Shown here: positions 31,851 to 40,125 of the stretch, piece after piece
Position numbering within the stretch: position 1 is the first letter of the stretch
Layout of the letters: each line of letters starts with the position of its first letter
Origin: Candidatus Latescibacterota bacterium
Lineage (GTDB): Bacteria; Krumholzibacteriota; Krumholzibacteriia; WVZY01
Direction: 5' to 3'
DNA length: 64,000 nucleotides
NCBI GenBank assembly: GCA_011772205.1
Contig: WVZY01000023.1
Coordinates: 63,110 to 127,109 of the forward strand
Position numbers and translations under genes: made by a program
Notes under the pieces: model-generated
Databases searched by the model: none
Seen by the model: only the letters and a program-made list of their open reading frames with translations
What the model was told of the DNA's origin: nothing

Positions 31851-32812
31851 ACTGCTTCTATGGTCGAGGGCGGCTTATGGGCGATGTTGTATGTAACGCT
31901 TACGACCGAGGGAATCTCCTCGGTGATTCTACGCCCGAGCTTTTCCAAAACATCGAAGGAGAGTTGTGTCGGCGTGCCCGTAACCGCATCAGTGCTCTCC
32001 CAGCATCGCACCTCCATTTGCATTCCGAATTCCCTTTTTCCTCCCCGGATTCCCGTGACTCTGTCCTCATGAAGAACCGCCAGGTACTGGAATGCTCCTG
32101 TGTGTTGCAGTTCCTCTTCTACGATCGCCGTTGCTTTCCTCACGAGTTCAATCCTCTCCGGTGTGACTTCTCCGATAACCCTTGCCGCCAACGCAGGTCC
32201 GGGGAAAGGCGGCCGTTTGTGAATCTCCTCCGGCAGCCCGAGCGCCCTCGCTACTTCTCTTACCGCGCTCTTCCTCAATTGAATCAGAGGCTCGATTACC
32301 TTGTACCCATAAGCTTCTTGCGTATCGATGCCAAGCTGTTCGAGTATATTGTGCTGTCTTTTTATTCCCGCGACGGTTTCTTCCACATCAGTATAATTCG
32401 TGCCATGAAGAAGAAACTTCGCGCCGCTTTCTTTAACGAGACGAACGAACACATCCCTGTAAAAGGCATCCGTAATTGCCTGTCTCTTCTCTTCGGGATC
32501 CTTGAGACCCTTGAGGGCATTGAAGAACTCGGATTTCGCGTCTATGAGTTCTATGGGCACACCCAGTTCTTTGAATATCGAAACAACTCTTTCGGGTTCG
32601 CCCTGCCTCATAATCCCGTTGTCAATGAAATATGTCTCGAGCTTGGCTCCCAGCGCGTTGTGACCCAACATCGTGACCGCCGATGAATCGACACCGCCGG
32701 ACAGCGCATTGACGGCGATCTCGTCGCCGACAATGAAGGATATCTCATTCGTTTTTTCCTCGATAAAACGTTTGGGATCCAGATCCTTCAGCTTTATCTC
32801 TTGCAGATCCAT
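31847..32812 (-). CDS. GMP synthase-type PP-loop ATPase without glutaminase domain (GuaA subunit B-like)
   Basis: This 321-residue protein contains the ATP pyrophosphatase PP-loop ALSGGVDSSAVTML and the GMP-synthase pattern VDNGIMR-like FIDNGIMRQGEPERV. It also has the KRPPFPGPALAARVIGEVTPER lid region and the C-terminal dimerisation end YNIAHKPPSTIEAV. The class I glutaminase half of bacterial GuaA is absent, as in archaeal subunit B. The lid motif reads IKRQHN instead of the usual IKSHHN. It could use ammonia or a separately encoded glutaminase to aminate XMP. A different substrate is possible, because bacteria normally carry the fused form. Confidence 0.82.
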   Translation of the reverse strand: MDLQEIKLKDLDPKRFIEEKTNEISFIVGDEIAVNALSGGVDSSAVTMLGHNALGAKLETYFIDNGIMRQGEPERVVSIFKELGVPIELIDAKSEFFNALKGLKDPEEKRQAITDAFYRDVFVRLVKESGAKFLLHGTNYTDVEETVAGIKRQHNILEQLGIDTQEAYGYKVIEPLIQLRKSAVREVARALGLPEEIHKRPPFPGPALAARVIGEVTPERIELVRKATAIVEEELQHTGAFQYLAVLHEDRVTGIRGGKREFGMQMEVRCWESTDAVTGTPTQLSFDVLEKLGRRITEEIPSVVSVTYNIAHKPPSTIEAV

Positions 32813-33146
32813 TGCTATGCCCCCTCTGATGAAATGGCGCGCCAGTATGTAGAAAAATGCTCCAAAGAACTATACAGGTATACCGGAAAAGCCGTCAAGG
32901 AAAGTGCGGGAACGTTAGCGCCCGGAATGATGGCGGCACCGTCGATCGCCTCCGTCTCATCAGTATCATGCGAATTGGCAGGCAAACAGGGCCTTTTGGC
33001 CTCTCGATTTAGAATGGATCTGTGAAGAAAAAGCTGTACTTCATGGATTAAATAGTGTTTCTATTATGGATCGAAATCTCACGCAGACTCGAGTCGGAAC
33101 CCGTTTCTGCCGATTTGGCTGAGCTGCCGGTCGAGGAGCAAGCAGC
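32813..33146. other. Intergenic region without a recognisable gene
   Basis: This is the divergent gap between the GMP-synthase-like gene (minus) and the SRPBCC gene (plus). A 74-codon frame at 32801-33025 overlaps the GMP-synthase start and has no motif, so I do not call it. Promoters for both flanking genes should lie here. I could not pick out convincing hexamer pairs. Confidence 0.5.
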
Positions 33147-33605
33147 ATGAAAACGTATATACTCGAGAGAGACATCTGGCTTGCCCAGCCTATCGACGTG
33201 GTCTTTCCGTTCTTTGCGGATGCGCGGAATTTGGAACTACTCACGCCGCCCTGGCTCCACTTCAAAATTCTGACGCCCGACCTCCTCGAAATGAGACGAG
33301 GGATGCGTATCGATTATCAGCTGCGTGTTCACAGGGTGCCTATCCGCTGGGAGAGCGAAATCACCGCGTGGGATCCGCCGCATCGTTTCGTTGACGAGCA
33401 ACGCCGGGGACCCTACCGCATGTGGATTCATGAACACACTCTCACGGAAAAAGACGGCGGGACCGTTGCAAGAGACTACATTCGCTATGCAGTCCCGGGC
33501 GGTCCAATCATCCACAGGCTGTTCGTTCTTCCTGACCTCGAAAGGATTTTCAACTACAGATATGCAAAGCTGAAGGAGATCTTCGGTGTTGTGCCCGAAG
33601 ATTAG
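33147..33605 (+). CDS. SRPBCC-family ligand-binding protein (cyclase/dehydrase-like)
   Basis: This 152-residue protein has a START/Bet v1-like fold signature: an initial strand ERDIWLAQPIDVVFPFFADARNLELLTPPW, the central MRRGMRIDYQLRVHRVPIRWESEITAWDPPHRFVDEQ and a C-terminal long helix (LFVLPDLERIFNYRYAKLKEIFG). Members bind hydrophobic ligands, and many are annotated as CDP-paratose 2-epimerase-like or polyketide cyclases without a proven role. It is a single gene that converges on the SagB-like gene, 9 bases from its stop. Confidence 0.83.
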   Translation: MKTYILERDIWLAQPIDVVFPFFADARNLELLTPPWLHFKILTPDLLEMRRGMRIDYQLRVHRVPIRWESEITAWDPPHRFVDEQRRGPYRMWIHEHTLTEKDGGTVARDYIRYAVPGGPIIHRLFVLPDLERIFNYRYAKLKEIFGVVPED

Positions 33606-33614
33606 GCTGGCCGC

Positions 33615-34247
33615 TTACCTCTTCCTCCCCACTGGCATGATGTACAAGGGTTCTTCGTCTTCGGCCAGTTTCATGACTATTTTCACGCTTCTGTCATCAA
33701 AGGCCCCGACGGCAACCGTTCCTAGGTTCAACGCCTCCGCCTGCAGATGAATGTTTTGGGAGACGTGACCGGCTTCCATATAGATATACTGGATTCCGCG
33801 CCTGCCGTAAGTCCCCGTGATCCGGCGGTGCACGGAAGCAATCAGGATCGTCACGGCACCGTCTCTAACACAGCTTTGCGCCAGAGCGGCCGTTGAGAGC
33901 TTTGCCCTTACGTCAGCATCGTCGATCCGTATCAACGAGTGACGGCGAGGATGATATTTATAAATCCCTTGAGGGAGATTCTCTACATCGCCCACCGCAA
34001 CGTACAACTCGAGCGGGTACAACGCGCCCGCCGATGGCGCCGCCCTCTCCCCTTGCGGGCTCGTGATTCCTTGGGCCGCCCATAAGAGCTGCGAAACTTC
34101 GCCAAGAGTCAAGGGTTTTCCTGAATAATCCCTCACCGACCTCCTGCTGCGAATGGCACTTTCCACCGGGCAACTGCTTTCATAGCGGGGTTCAGGGAGG
34201 TTAATCAAATCTGCAGGATTGTTATTAGGGGACAAATAGCGAGTCAT
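33615..34247 (-). CDS. SagB/ThcOx-type nitroreductase-family dehydrogenase
   Basis: This 210-residue FMN protein shows the SagB signature IRSRRSVRDYSGKPLTLGEVSQLLWAAQGIT followed by APSAGALYPLELYVAV. It ends with GAFDDRSVKIVMKL and PLYIMPVGRKR. SagB-type enzymes oxidise azolines to azoles in peptide natural products when paired with YcaO cyclodehydratases. Many stand-alone copies have unknown roles. No YcaO gene, precursor peptide or transporter is seen nearby, so it is probably a general oxidoreductase of the group. Confidence 0.85.
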   Translation of the reverse strand: MTRYLSPNNNPADLINLPEPRYESSCPVESAIRSRRSVRDYSGKPLTLGEVSQLLWAAQGITSPQGERAAPSAGALYPLELYVAVGDVENLPQGIYKYHPRRHSLIRIDDADVRAKLSTAALAQSCVRDGAVTILIASVHRRITGTYGRRGIQYIYMEAGHVSQNIHLQAEALNLGTVAVGAFDDRSVKIVMKLAEDEEPLYIMPVGRKR

Positions 34248-34312
34248 TGGAACCTGTCCGGCTTAGATTACATCGAGGATCCCCGGAGCCTTGCTTCAAA
34301 CAACCAGTTTTC

Positions 34313-34861
34313 TCAATCCTTTCGCAGAGCAGTGGCCAGGATCTCGGATAGTATCGTGTCTCTGTTGCCCCGGCTTATCTCGAACATCACCACATCCGGT
34401 CTCTTTTTGACTTCTGCGATAATCCCGCCGCCCTTGCGGGCGATGGTCGCGATGATTGTCTTTTGGGAGTTCAGAATATCTTCAAGCAAGATCTTGAACC
34501 TTTTGGAATAACATTCCATTTTGCCAATTTCATCGATGACGATCAGCTGCGCAGCGGGATCTCGAAACGGTATTGATTCTAGAAAATCCTCGAACCCTGC
34601 AACATCGACTCCGTATCTACCCACTTTGAAAGAGCTCCGGATATCAACATGAGATAGAATCCCTCTTCTCCCATCGAAACAAATCAGGTCGAATCCTTTG
34701 CGAACACCTCCCTTCCTGATCTCCGCCGTATAGAAACCGACTGGATGAAACTGCATCAGTTCATCAGACAACCGTCTGATCAATGTCGTCTTACCGACAC
34801 CCGGGAGCCCGGTGATCAAAATGTTCTTCTTCTCCAGCTTCACTTCTGCGTTGCGATGCAA
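34313..34861 (-). CDS. THEP1-type nucleoside-triphosphatase (NTPase_1)
   Basis: This 182-residue P-loop protein has Walker A GLPGVGKTTLIRRL (about 18-31) and Walker B LIVIDEIGKMECYSKRF. It also has GFYTAEIRKGGVRKGFDLI, typical of the THEP1/cancer-related NTPase family. It hydrolyses nucleoside triphosphates slowly, with no firm physiological role. Bacterial and archaeal copies are often found in varied neighbourhoods. It is on the minus strand between the SagB-like and YbaK genes, with gaps of 65 and 140 bases, so it may be independent. Confidence 0.87.
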   Translation of the reverse strand: MHRNAEVKLEKKNILITGLPGVGKTTLIRRLSDELMQFHPVGFYTAEIRKGGVRKGFDLICFDGRRGILSHVDIRSSFKVGRYGVDVAGFEDFLESIPFRDPAAQLIVIDEIGKMECYSKRFKILLEDILNSQKTIIATIARKGGGIIAEVKKRPDVVMFEISRGNRDTILSEILATALRKD

Positions 34862-35001
34862 GCACCGGTTTCTTGTGACAACGTCTGGAAGAACCCCTCA
34901 CGGATACAAACGGCTTTTCGAAACGAAAGCTAGGATATCGAACCAGCCAGCGTTACTCCAGCGGCGAATTTGCAAATGCAGGCCTTGCCAGACTGGAGTT
35001 C

Positions 35002-35469
35002 TCAAAGATGCGCGGAAAATTGGACGACTTTCGGTTTGACCAATCTCTCGAAATCCTTATATGCAAGCTTGATCAGTTCCGTGTGAGTACCTGCGTTGAA
35101 CGCGATTTCTTCGTCTTCGGCAAGGCTTTTCGCGACGTAGACTTCCATCCCGTAAAGATTCCCAAACGGCGGCATGGCACCGATCTCACATCCAGGAAAC
35201 ATGTCTTTGAACTCTCGCTCGCTGGCGAGTTCGATCTTCTTCGCACCGGCGGCCTTTTTCAACAGATCAAAATCCACCTTGTAGGAAGCAGGAAGAACTG
35301 TCATGGCCATGGTCCCGTCAATCTTTACCATGACCGTCTTGGCCAACTCCTTTCCCGGAATATGAGCGGATGCAGCGATTTTCTGTGCGGTGTATGCGGG
35401 CGAATGGGTGATGCTGATGTACTCGACTTTGTTTTTGTTCAGGAAATCCTTGAGCTTTGCAACCGGCAT
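35002..35469 (-). CDS. YbaK/EbsC-type aminoacyl-tRNA deacylase
   Basis: This 155-residue protein of the YbaK/ProX fold contains AQKIAASAHIPGKELAKTVMVKIDG, with the conserved catalytic-site Lys in K-T-V. It also has GAMPPFGNLYGMEVYVAKSLAEDEEIAFNAGTHTELIKLAYKDFERLV. Such free-standing editing factors hydrolyse mischarged tRNA (Cys-tRNAPro or Ala-tRNAPro). A second editing protein, the AlaX-like gene at 52170, is elsewhere in the window. The start ATG is preceded by GGAGGTC-like purine sequence. It is 72 bases from the upstream methyltransferase gene on the same strand. Confidence 0.88.
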   Translation of the reverse strand: MPVAKLKDFLNKNKVEYISITHSPAYTAQKIAASAHIPGKELAKTVMVKIDGTMAMTVLPASYKVDFDLLKKAAGAKKIELASEREFKDMFPGCEIGAMPPFGNLYGMEVYVAKSLAEDEEIAFNAGTHTELIKLAYKDFERLVKPKVVQFSAHL

Positions 35470-35541
35470 GGCGACCTCCTTTTCTTGATATGGGGGAGTC
35501 CAAACTCGCTGCTGTCATCCCATGAGCTGCTGATTCCTCAT

Positions 35542-36537
35542 TCATGCATTTTTCATCAAAACGGCATACTGTTCCGGCAGTATGTTTTCGTAATCGGACA
35601 GGAACGTTGTCTTTGAGTATACTTTCTCCAGATCTTGGATGCTGGTAATTTCAACAACCGAGTAACCTGGAATGGATCGCACAAAATCCGCATCGAACAG
35701 ATTATAGCGGGCTTCTTTGTAGCCGAACCGCTTCGAAAAAAATTCCCGGAAACGAATGAACACCGGATGATCCGCGCTATCCGGTGTCCAAAAATCGAAG
35801 GTTAGAATCGAATCCCCCACCTGTAGCTCGGAGAAGATCGCCAGAAGATTGCGGAGCACGGGCATTTCCAGATAGTAAGTGAGCCCTTCCAGCAGGATAA
35901 AAGAATGGTTGATTTTCAAGTGCGAGCCAAGGATACTCCCCAGCTCTTCCATCTCAAGCTTGTTGTTCAGATCCGCAGCAATGTAATCGATGCCGCGTTT
36001 TGGAACAATGCCCTCTTCCTGCCAACCCTCGATTTTCTTGCGTTTGAAATCGATGACGTGCGCATAATCGACCTCAATGCACCTGCAGGGTTTGTTAGTT
36101 AAAAATGGATAGGATGTAAAACCAGCTCCAACATTCACGAACACAATTGATGTGTCTGCATTGATGTGGGAGTTCAGGCAATCGAGAAAAAACCTATTGC
36201 GCAGGCTGAGCTCGATCTCATCATGGGGGTAGACTTCGCGAGAAAAATCATCCCAAAGCTTTTGAGTTGAATCGTCTACCCAGAGATGGGCGAAGATGTC
36301 CCGGCTTAGATCCACATTTCGTGCCCTCGACTCGTTGACGAGGAAAGCAGATTCCGAAATATGTTTGTCAAATCCCATACCGGAACCTTTGGGAATCGAA
36401 TTCAACAGCCTCCGGCACTCCCGATCAGTGCCGCAAGCTTCGCCGGCAAATATTATAGGTTCAAATCGACGATCGGTCAAGATGCAGCCGTCGCAGCACC
36501 TTATGCGAACTGTTCGGGAGTCCAAAAGAGAGCGCAT
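35542..36537 (-). CDS. Leucine carboxyl methyltransferase (LCMT/PPM1)-family SAM methyltransferase
   Basis: The main body starts at Met54 (MGFDKHISESAFLVNESRA, ATG at 36378). It shows family features: the FDKHISESAFLVNESRARNVDLSRD N-region, FVNVGAGFTSYPFLTNKP as the SAM loop and EVDYAHVIDFKRKK after it. ILLEGLTYYLEMPVLRNLL is a typical post-loop segment. The family includes protein C-terminal carboxyl methyltransferases and enzymes that act on small molecules. The upstream frame adds 53 residues with several Cys (CCDGC, ACGTDREC) and could be genuine or just read-through, and AAAGG before 36378 favours the shorter start. Substrate unknown. Confidence 0.8.
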   Translation of the reverse strand: MRSLLDSRTVRIRCCDGCILTDRRFEPIIFAGEACGTDRECRRLLNSIPKGSGMGFDKHISESAFLVNESRARNVDLSRDIFAHLWVDDSTQKLWDDFSREVYPHDEIELSLRNRFFLDCLNSHINADTSIVFVNVGAGFTSYPFLTNKPCRCIEVDYAHVIDFKRKKIEGWQEEGIVPKRGIDYIAADLNNKLEMEELGSILGSHLKINHSFILLEGLTYYLEMPVLRNLLAIFSELQVGDSILTFDFWTPDSADHPVFIRFREFFSKRFGYKEARYNLFDADFVRSIPGYSVVEITSIQDLEKVYSKTTFLSDYENILPEQYAVLMKNA

Positions 36538-36737
36538 GCATTGACTTTTCCCCGTTGGGTAAGCTAAAATAACGTGACAATGTATCCAGTTAACAAAAGA
36601 GTGAACGAAGCCAGAATTGACCTAACAGGGACAAACGGCCGTCCACGTTTTTGTAAGCCCCGACCTTGAGCCTGACACCTAATTGGCGCTGTGTCTTTCT
36701 GAATCCAGGATCATGGTTCCAACCATAGGAGGGTGTT

Positions 36738-37465
36738 ATGCGAAGACTGGTAATCGGCTTTTTTCTTCTCGCATTGATTCTCTCGCTTCAGATTTCCCCG
36801 GCCATTTCAGAGAAGGAGGTGAAGATCGAAAGGCTCGACACCACGGTGCCTAACCCTATCTTTATCGGGAATGCTCCAAGCCAGGCATGCCAGGTGGGGA
36901 ATCTCAATCCTGGTCCTGGGCCGTCACGGGATGGGCTGCACCGCCTGAGGAGTACAAGCTAGCGTTCGATCCTCAGGAAGGTTGTTCGGCGTGCTTGCAC
37001 GGATTCGATGTGAATACCGTCCACGTCTTACTGCAGACGGCCGTGGCTTGCAGCCTCCTCATGTCGGTGGATGTGGAAGAAGCCATTTTCCCAACCGATC
37101 CCAACTGCCCAGAACCGGGATCAGAATGGTGCAATAGCGGTTTATATCTCGTCGTGCTGCCGGGTCCGGGAGCTTATGACATTGGCTTGCCCATCGATTG
37201 CCCCTGCTTGGCTGTTTTTCCTCCTTACAAGTATTTGCTCAGCTTCCGTTTCGAGGCGGCTAACGCTCCCGTGGATCTGATCACCGACAACTTCCCATCA
37301 CCCTGCACGAGCTGGAATAACTGGGGACTTGGCTGGAAGGACCTGGTTGTCGAATATGGTTTTCCGGGCAACCTGAGTTTCTACGCTGATGCTGACTGCT
37401 GTGAGCCTACGATCCCCGTCGAAGGAAAGACTTGGGGAGCGATCAAGCAGCTGTATAAACAATAG
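36738..37465 (+). pseudogene. Secreted hypothetical protein interrupted by a one-base frameshift
   Basis: ATG 36738 opens a frame with a clear signal peptide (MRRLVIGFFLLALILSLQIS...AISEKE). That frame runs to 36962 and then becomes nonsensical. From about 36900 the third frame continues as a Cys- and aromatic-rich secreted protein (SWSWAVTGWAAPPEEYKLAFDP to the stop at 37465). One extra G in the GGGG run at 36896-36899 would join them as ...CQVG-ESQSWSW. The joined product would have about 240 residues with an even distribution of cysteines, which suits a disulfide-bonded exported protein. It may be a true mutation or a sequencing error. Confidence 0.65.
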
Positions 37466-37526
37466 CCCGCAACCATCCAGTCTATTGAGCTGACAGCAAG
37501 CTCACTGAAGCGGTAATCCAGAATGC

Positions 37527-37563
37527 GACAAAGGCGGTTCTCGTTAAGGGCGCCGCCTTTGTC
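37527..37563. terminator. Strong hairpin after the secreted-protein gene
   Basis: GACAAAGGCGG (37527-37537) pairs perfectly with CCGCCTTTGTC (37553-37563) around a 15-base loop. It starts 61 bases after the stop at 37465. The T-tract after it is weak, so it could be a terminator or a stabilising 3' structure. Confidence 0.5.
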
Positions 37564-37774
37564 AATTATAGTAAAATCTGCTTGCGTGTTTAACTGCCTC
37601 TGTTATTGCCTGGCTGGATCCGCCCATGAGCCCAGCTGCTCGTTCGAATCCCGCTAAGTCGGCCTCGACTTTTCCAGGGCACTCGTCTATCCTTCAGGGA
37701 AAACATTTTGTCGAATATGTAGACTCCCACAGTTGTACTTGTGTAAGACAGCTCGAAACTCGGTAATTGTTGGT

Positions 37775-37870
37775 GGGCATGCCTTGATCGCTTCGAGGCG
37801 ATTTCCGCAGCGGGCCGCAACTTTAGACGCGCGCGAGGACCATGAGCCGAGGGGCGATCAAGGCATGCCC
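37775..37870 (-). repeat. Structured dispersed repeat, copy 2
   Basis: A perfect 17-base inverted repeat, GGGCATGCCTTGATCGC (37775-37791) with GCGATCAAGGCATGCCC (37854-37870), encloses a 62-base segment. The stretch 37820-37865, read on the minus strand, matches 10441-10486 at 42 of 46 bases. The arms of the two copies differ in sequence but each pair internally. The gap 37466-37955 contains no gene I trust: a 125-codon minus-strand frame covering the repeat looks random. Confidence 0.75.
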
Positions 37871-37955
37871 GGTAATTACGGAAAGGCATCGCTCGACACC
37901 AGGTCTTTTTGAACCGCATCAATAAAACTCGGGCATATCGGCACGGAGGATACCA

Positions 37956-38339
37956 ATGAAAGAGCACGTTACGATTCTGGGTGCTTTTTACATTGCTTTC
38001 AACGTCCAGGGGATCTTGGCTGCTATGATTGTTCTCCTGGCTGTGGGAGGTGGAGGGATCATTTCCGGTGATCCCACGGCAATTGCCATTACGAGTACGG
38101 TGGCGGCGTCGATTGCCACTCTCCTCCTCGTATTATCCGCACCCGGCATCATTGGAGGGATCGGATTGATCAAGCAGAAGCCCTGGGCGAGGATCCTCGT
38201 TTTGATACTCGGCTGCTTGAACCTACTCATCATCCCATTCGGAACCATTCTCGGCATCTATACGCTGTGGGTGTTATCGAGAGATGAAACGGTCGAGCTT
38301 TTTAGCTCCCAGCCCGATGCCGGAAGCGCAGAGAAATGA
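37956..38339 (+). CDS. Small polytopic membrane protein of unknown function
   Basis: This 127-residue protein has about four hydrophobic segments (near residues 6-32, 45-70, 77-95 and 97-112) and short charged loops. It starts MKEHVTILGAFYIAFNVQGIL, and GGAGGA-like purines (CACGGAGGAT) precede the ATG. Its layout resembles small membrane proteins of about 120-130 residues found across uncultured anaerobes. I do not recognise a named family. No operon partner is visible, since the next gene starts 242 bases later. Confidence 0.75.
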   Translation: MKEHVTILGAFYIAFNVQGILAAMIVLLAVGGGGIISGDPTAIAITSTVAASIATLLLVLSAPGIIGGIGLIKQKPWARILVLILGCLNLLIIPFGTILGIYTLWVLSRDETVELFSSQPDAGSAEK

Positions 38340-38581
38340 CCGGCTCGATCTCATCGCCGTCATAACTGTTTTATTATTAAGGAATTATACCTTTTCGAAA
38401 ATTTTTCTGCTTGAGTTGCGGAGCACGTTGCCTGAAAATTCGCTATTGACTGAGGTGCCTGCTCACGAATATTTCAACCACAGTCAACCGACGTCTCCCG
38501 GAGCGACGGATCTCACTTGAAGCGCTCCGGGATTCAAAACCCGCTACATGCACTTTTTCTTCAAATCAAAGGAGGAGCGAG

Positions 38582-39085
38582 GTGCGAGTTTATTCGAAGC
38601 TTTTCGTAACCATTGCGATCGTCTTCGCCGTGGCGACCTTGGCATTTGCTCAGGAGCCTCAATGGTTCGATATGGAGAAATGCGCCATGTGCAAACACCT
38701 GACCACGCATGAAGGCCTGTTGGAAAACATGACGTGGGAGCATCACAACATCTCCAACGGGATCATTTCGGTAACTACCGCAAAGAAAGAGTACATCCCC
38801 GCCTTGAGAGAAGCGCAGGCCAAAATGGAGGCCGTTGGCAAAAAAATGGAGAAAGGCGAGCAGCTTCCCAAGTGCGGTATGTGCATGGCCATTGGCGAGC
38901 TCATGATGAAAGGGGCCAAGTGGGAGTGCGTCAAAACGCTCCACGGCGATGTCTGTCTCGTTACATCCGACGATCCAGAGCTCGTTGCCAAGATTCAAGA
39001 GTGGGCCAAGCGTACAATGGCTGAAATGAAGAAGATGGAGATGAAGCACGAGCACAAAGAGGGCAAGGAACACAAAAAAGGTTAG
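38582..39085 (+). CDS. Exported Cys/His-rich hypothetical protein
   Basis: This 167-residue protein starts with GTG after GGAGG (38571-38575). A signal sequence (SKLFVTIAIVFAVATLAFA, about 5-23) is followed by pairs of cysteines, CAMCK (about 34-38) and CGMC (about 99-102). The C-terminal tail is rich in Lys, His and Glu (EMKHEHKEGKEHKKG), which suggests metal binding. It resembles no named family that I know. The gene is followed by an excellent terminator at 39129. Confidence 0.75.
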   Translation: MRVYSKLFVTIAIVFAVATLAFAQEPQWFDMEKCAMCKHLTTHEGLLENMTWEHHNISNGIISVTTAKKEYIPALREAQAKMEAVGKKMEKGEQLPKCGMCMAIGELMMKGAKWECVKTLHGDVCLVTSDDPELVAKIQEWAKRTMAEMKKMEMKHEHKEGKEHKKG

Positions 39086-39128
39086 AGCTTTCTTTCCAAT
39101 AACGTCATCAGCGCTCACACGGATACCC

Positions 39129-39155
39129 AACCCCCGCCTTGCAAGAGCGGGGGTT
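39129..39155 (+). terminator. Rho-independent terminator
   Basis: AACCCCCGC (39129-39137) pairs with GCGGGGGTT (39147-39155) around a nine-base loop and is followed by TTCCTTT. It lies 44 bases after the stop of the Cys/His-rich gene. Confidence 0.8.
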
Positions 39156-39204
39156 TTCCTTTGCATTTGATGGAAAGCCATAACTTTTTACCATAGGCAT
39201 AAAC

Positions 39205-40064
39205 ATGAAAAAAGTTTTTCTGCACCAGAATCGGCTCCGAACTGGTTGGAGAATGCTGATTTTCCTATCGATAGGCTTTCCTCCTTTGTATTACATTACC
39301 TCACTTCTCTGGACCCAGCTCTTGATCCGGTACTTCATCATTTTCTCGCTGCTGCTAATTTTGTCCTTCATTCTTGCCCGTTACGTCGATAAGCGGCCTA
39401 TTGCCACTATTGGCTTCATGCTTCATTCCCGCTGGTTCAAAGAACGCGCACTGGGAATCATCATCGGATTTACAGCGGTTTCAATCATACTCCTAATCGA
39501 ATTGATCTTGGGTCGTATCGAAATCCAAACGAACGATCTTACAATTCCTCTTCTCGTGAATATATTTATCTACTCCGCTCCCAAAACCATATTTCAATCA
39601 GCATTCGAGGAGCTTTTTTCAGAGGGTATATCCATCAGTCCCTGATCGAAGGCACGAACGCCATAATCGCAACAGTCATCACATCCGCCATATTCGGTGC
39701 AGGACACCTTCTGGTTCCTAACTCGAGCTGGGTGGCGGCCCTGAATATAACAATATTGGGGATGCTGCTGGCCATTTGCTATCTGCGCACAAGATCGCTT
39801 TGGTTGCCATCAGCATTACATTTCAGCTGGAACTATTCAATGCGGCACATTTGCGGATTGACAGTCAGCGGCAGCCAGTCTGCCGACTCCCTTTTGATCA
39901 TGAGCCAAAAGGGACCGGAGTGGTTGATCGGCGGAGATTTCGGTCCGGAAGAAGGAATGCTGGCCCTCATAGTGACGGCATCCGCATCCTTTTTCATATT
40001 CTATTGGCCGAGAATACGTATAGCCCCGGAAATGGCGTCATTATGGGATAAATATAAAAGATGA
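39205..40064 (+). pseudogene. CPBP-family intramembrane protease-like gene with a one-base frameshift
   Basis: The first frame (39205-39645) encodes a membrane protein ending in AFEELFSEG and stops soon after. In the next frame the same place reads EELFFRGYIHQSLIEG, the E-E-x3-R motif of CPBP (Abi) proteases. It continues through AIFGAGHLLVPN and WLPSALHFSWNYSM to the stop at 40064, the typical second and third conserved sites. Adding one T to the T6 run at 39614-39619 restores a single frame of about 286 residues. The reading is otherwise intact. It is either a recent frameshift in a homopolymer or a sequencing error. Confidence 0.72.
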
Positions 40065-40125
40065 GGCGGCGGGACATTTTTGCCGCGGGCACTTGCTTCC
40101 CAACACGTTTCGAACTCCACAAACG

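Noticed and set aside
33615-34247. SagB-like gene as part of an azole-peptide cluster
   Set aside because: No YcaO, precursor peptide, protease or transporter gene is near. A stand-alone oxidoreductase is more likely.
37630-37670. A TTCGAAT sequence resembling a tRNA T-arm
   Set aside because: The flanking bases do not form a five-pair stem and no acceptor or anticodon stem can be built on either strand.
37590-37967. A 125-codon minus-strand frame covering the structured repeat
   Set aside because: It contains no recognised motif, overlaps a perfect inverted repeat and abuts the start of the next gene. Probably non-coding.
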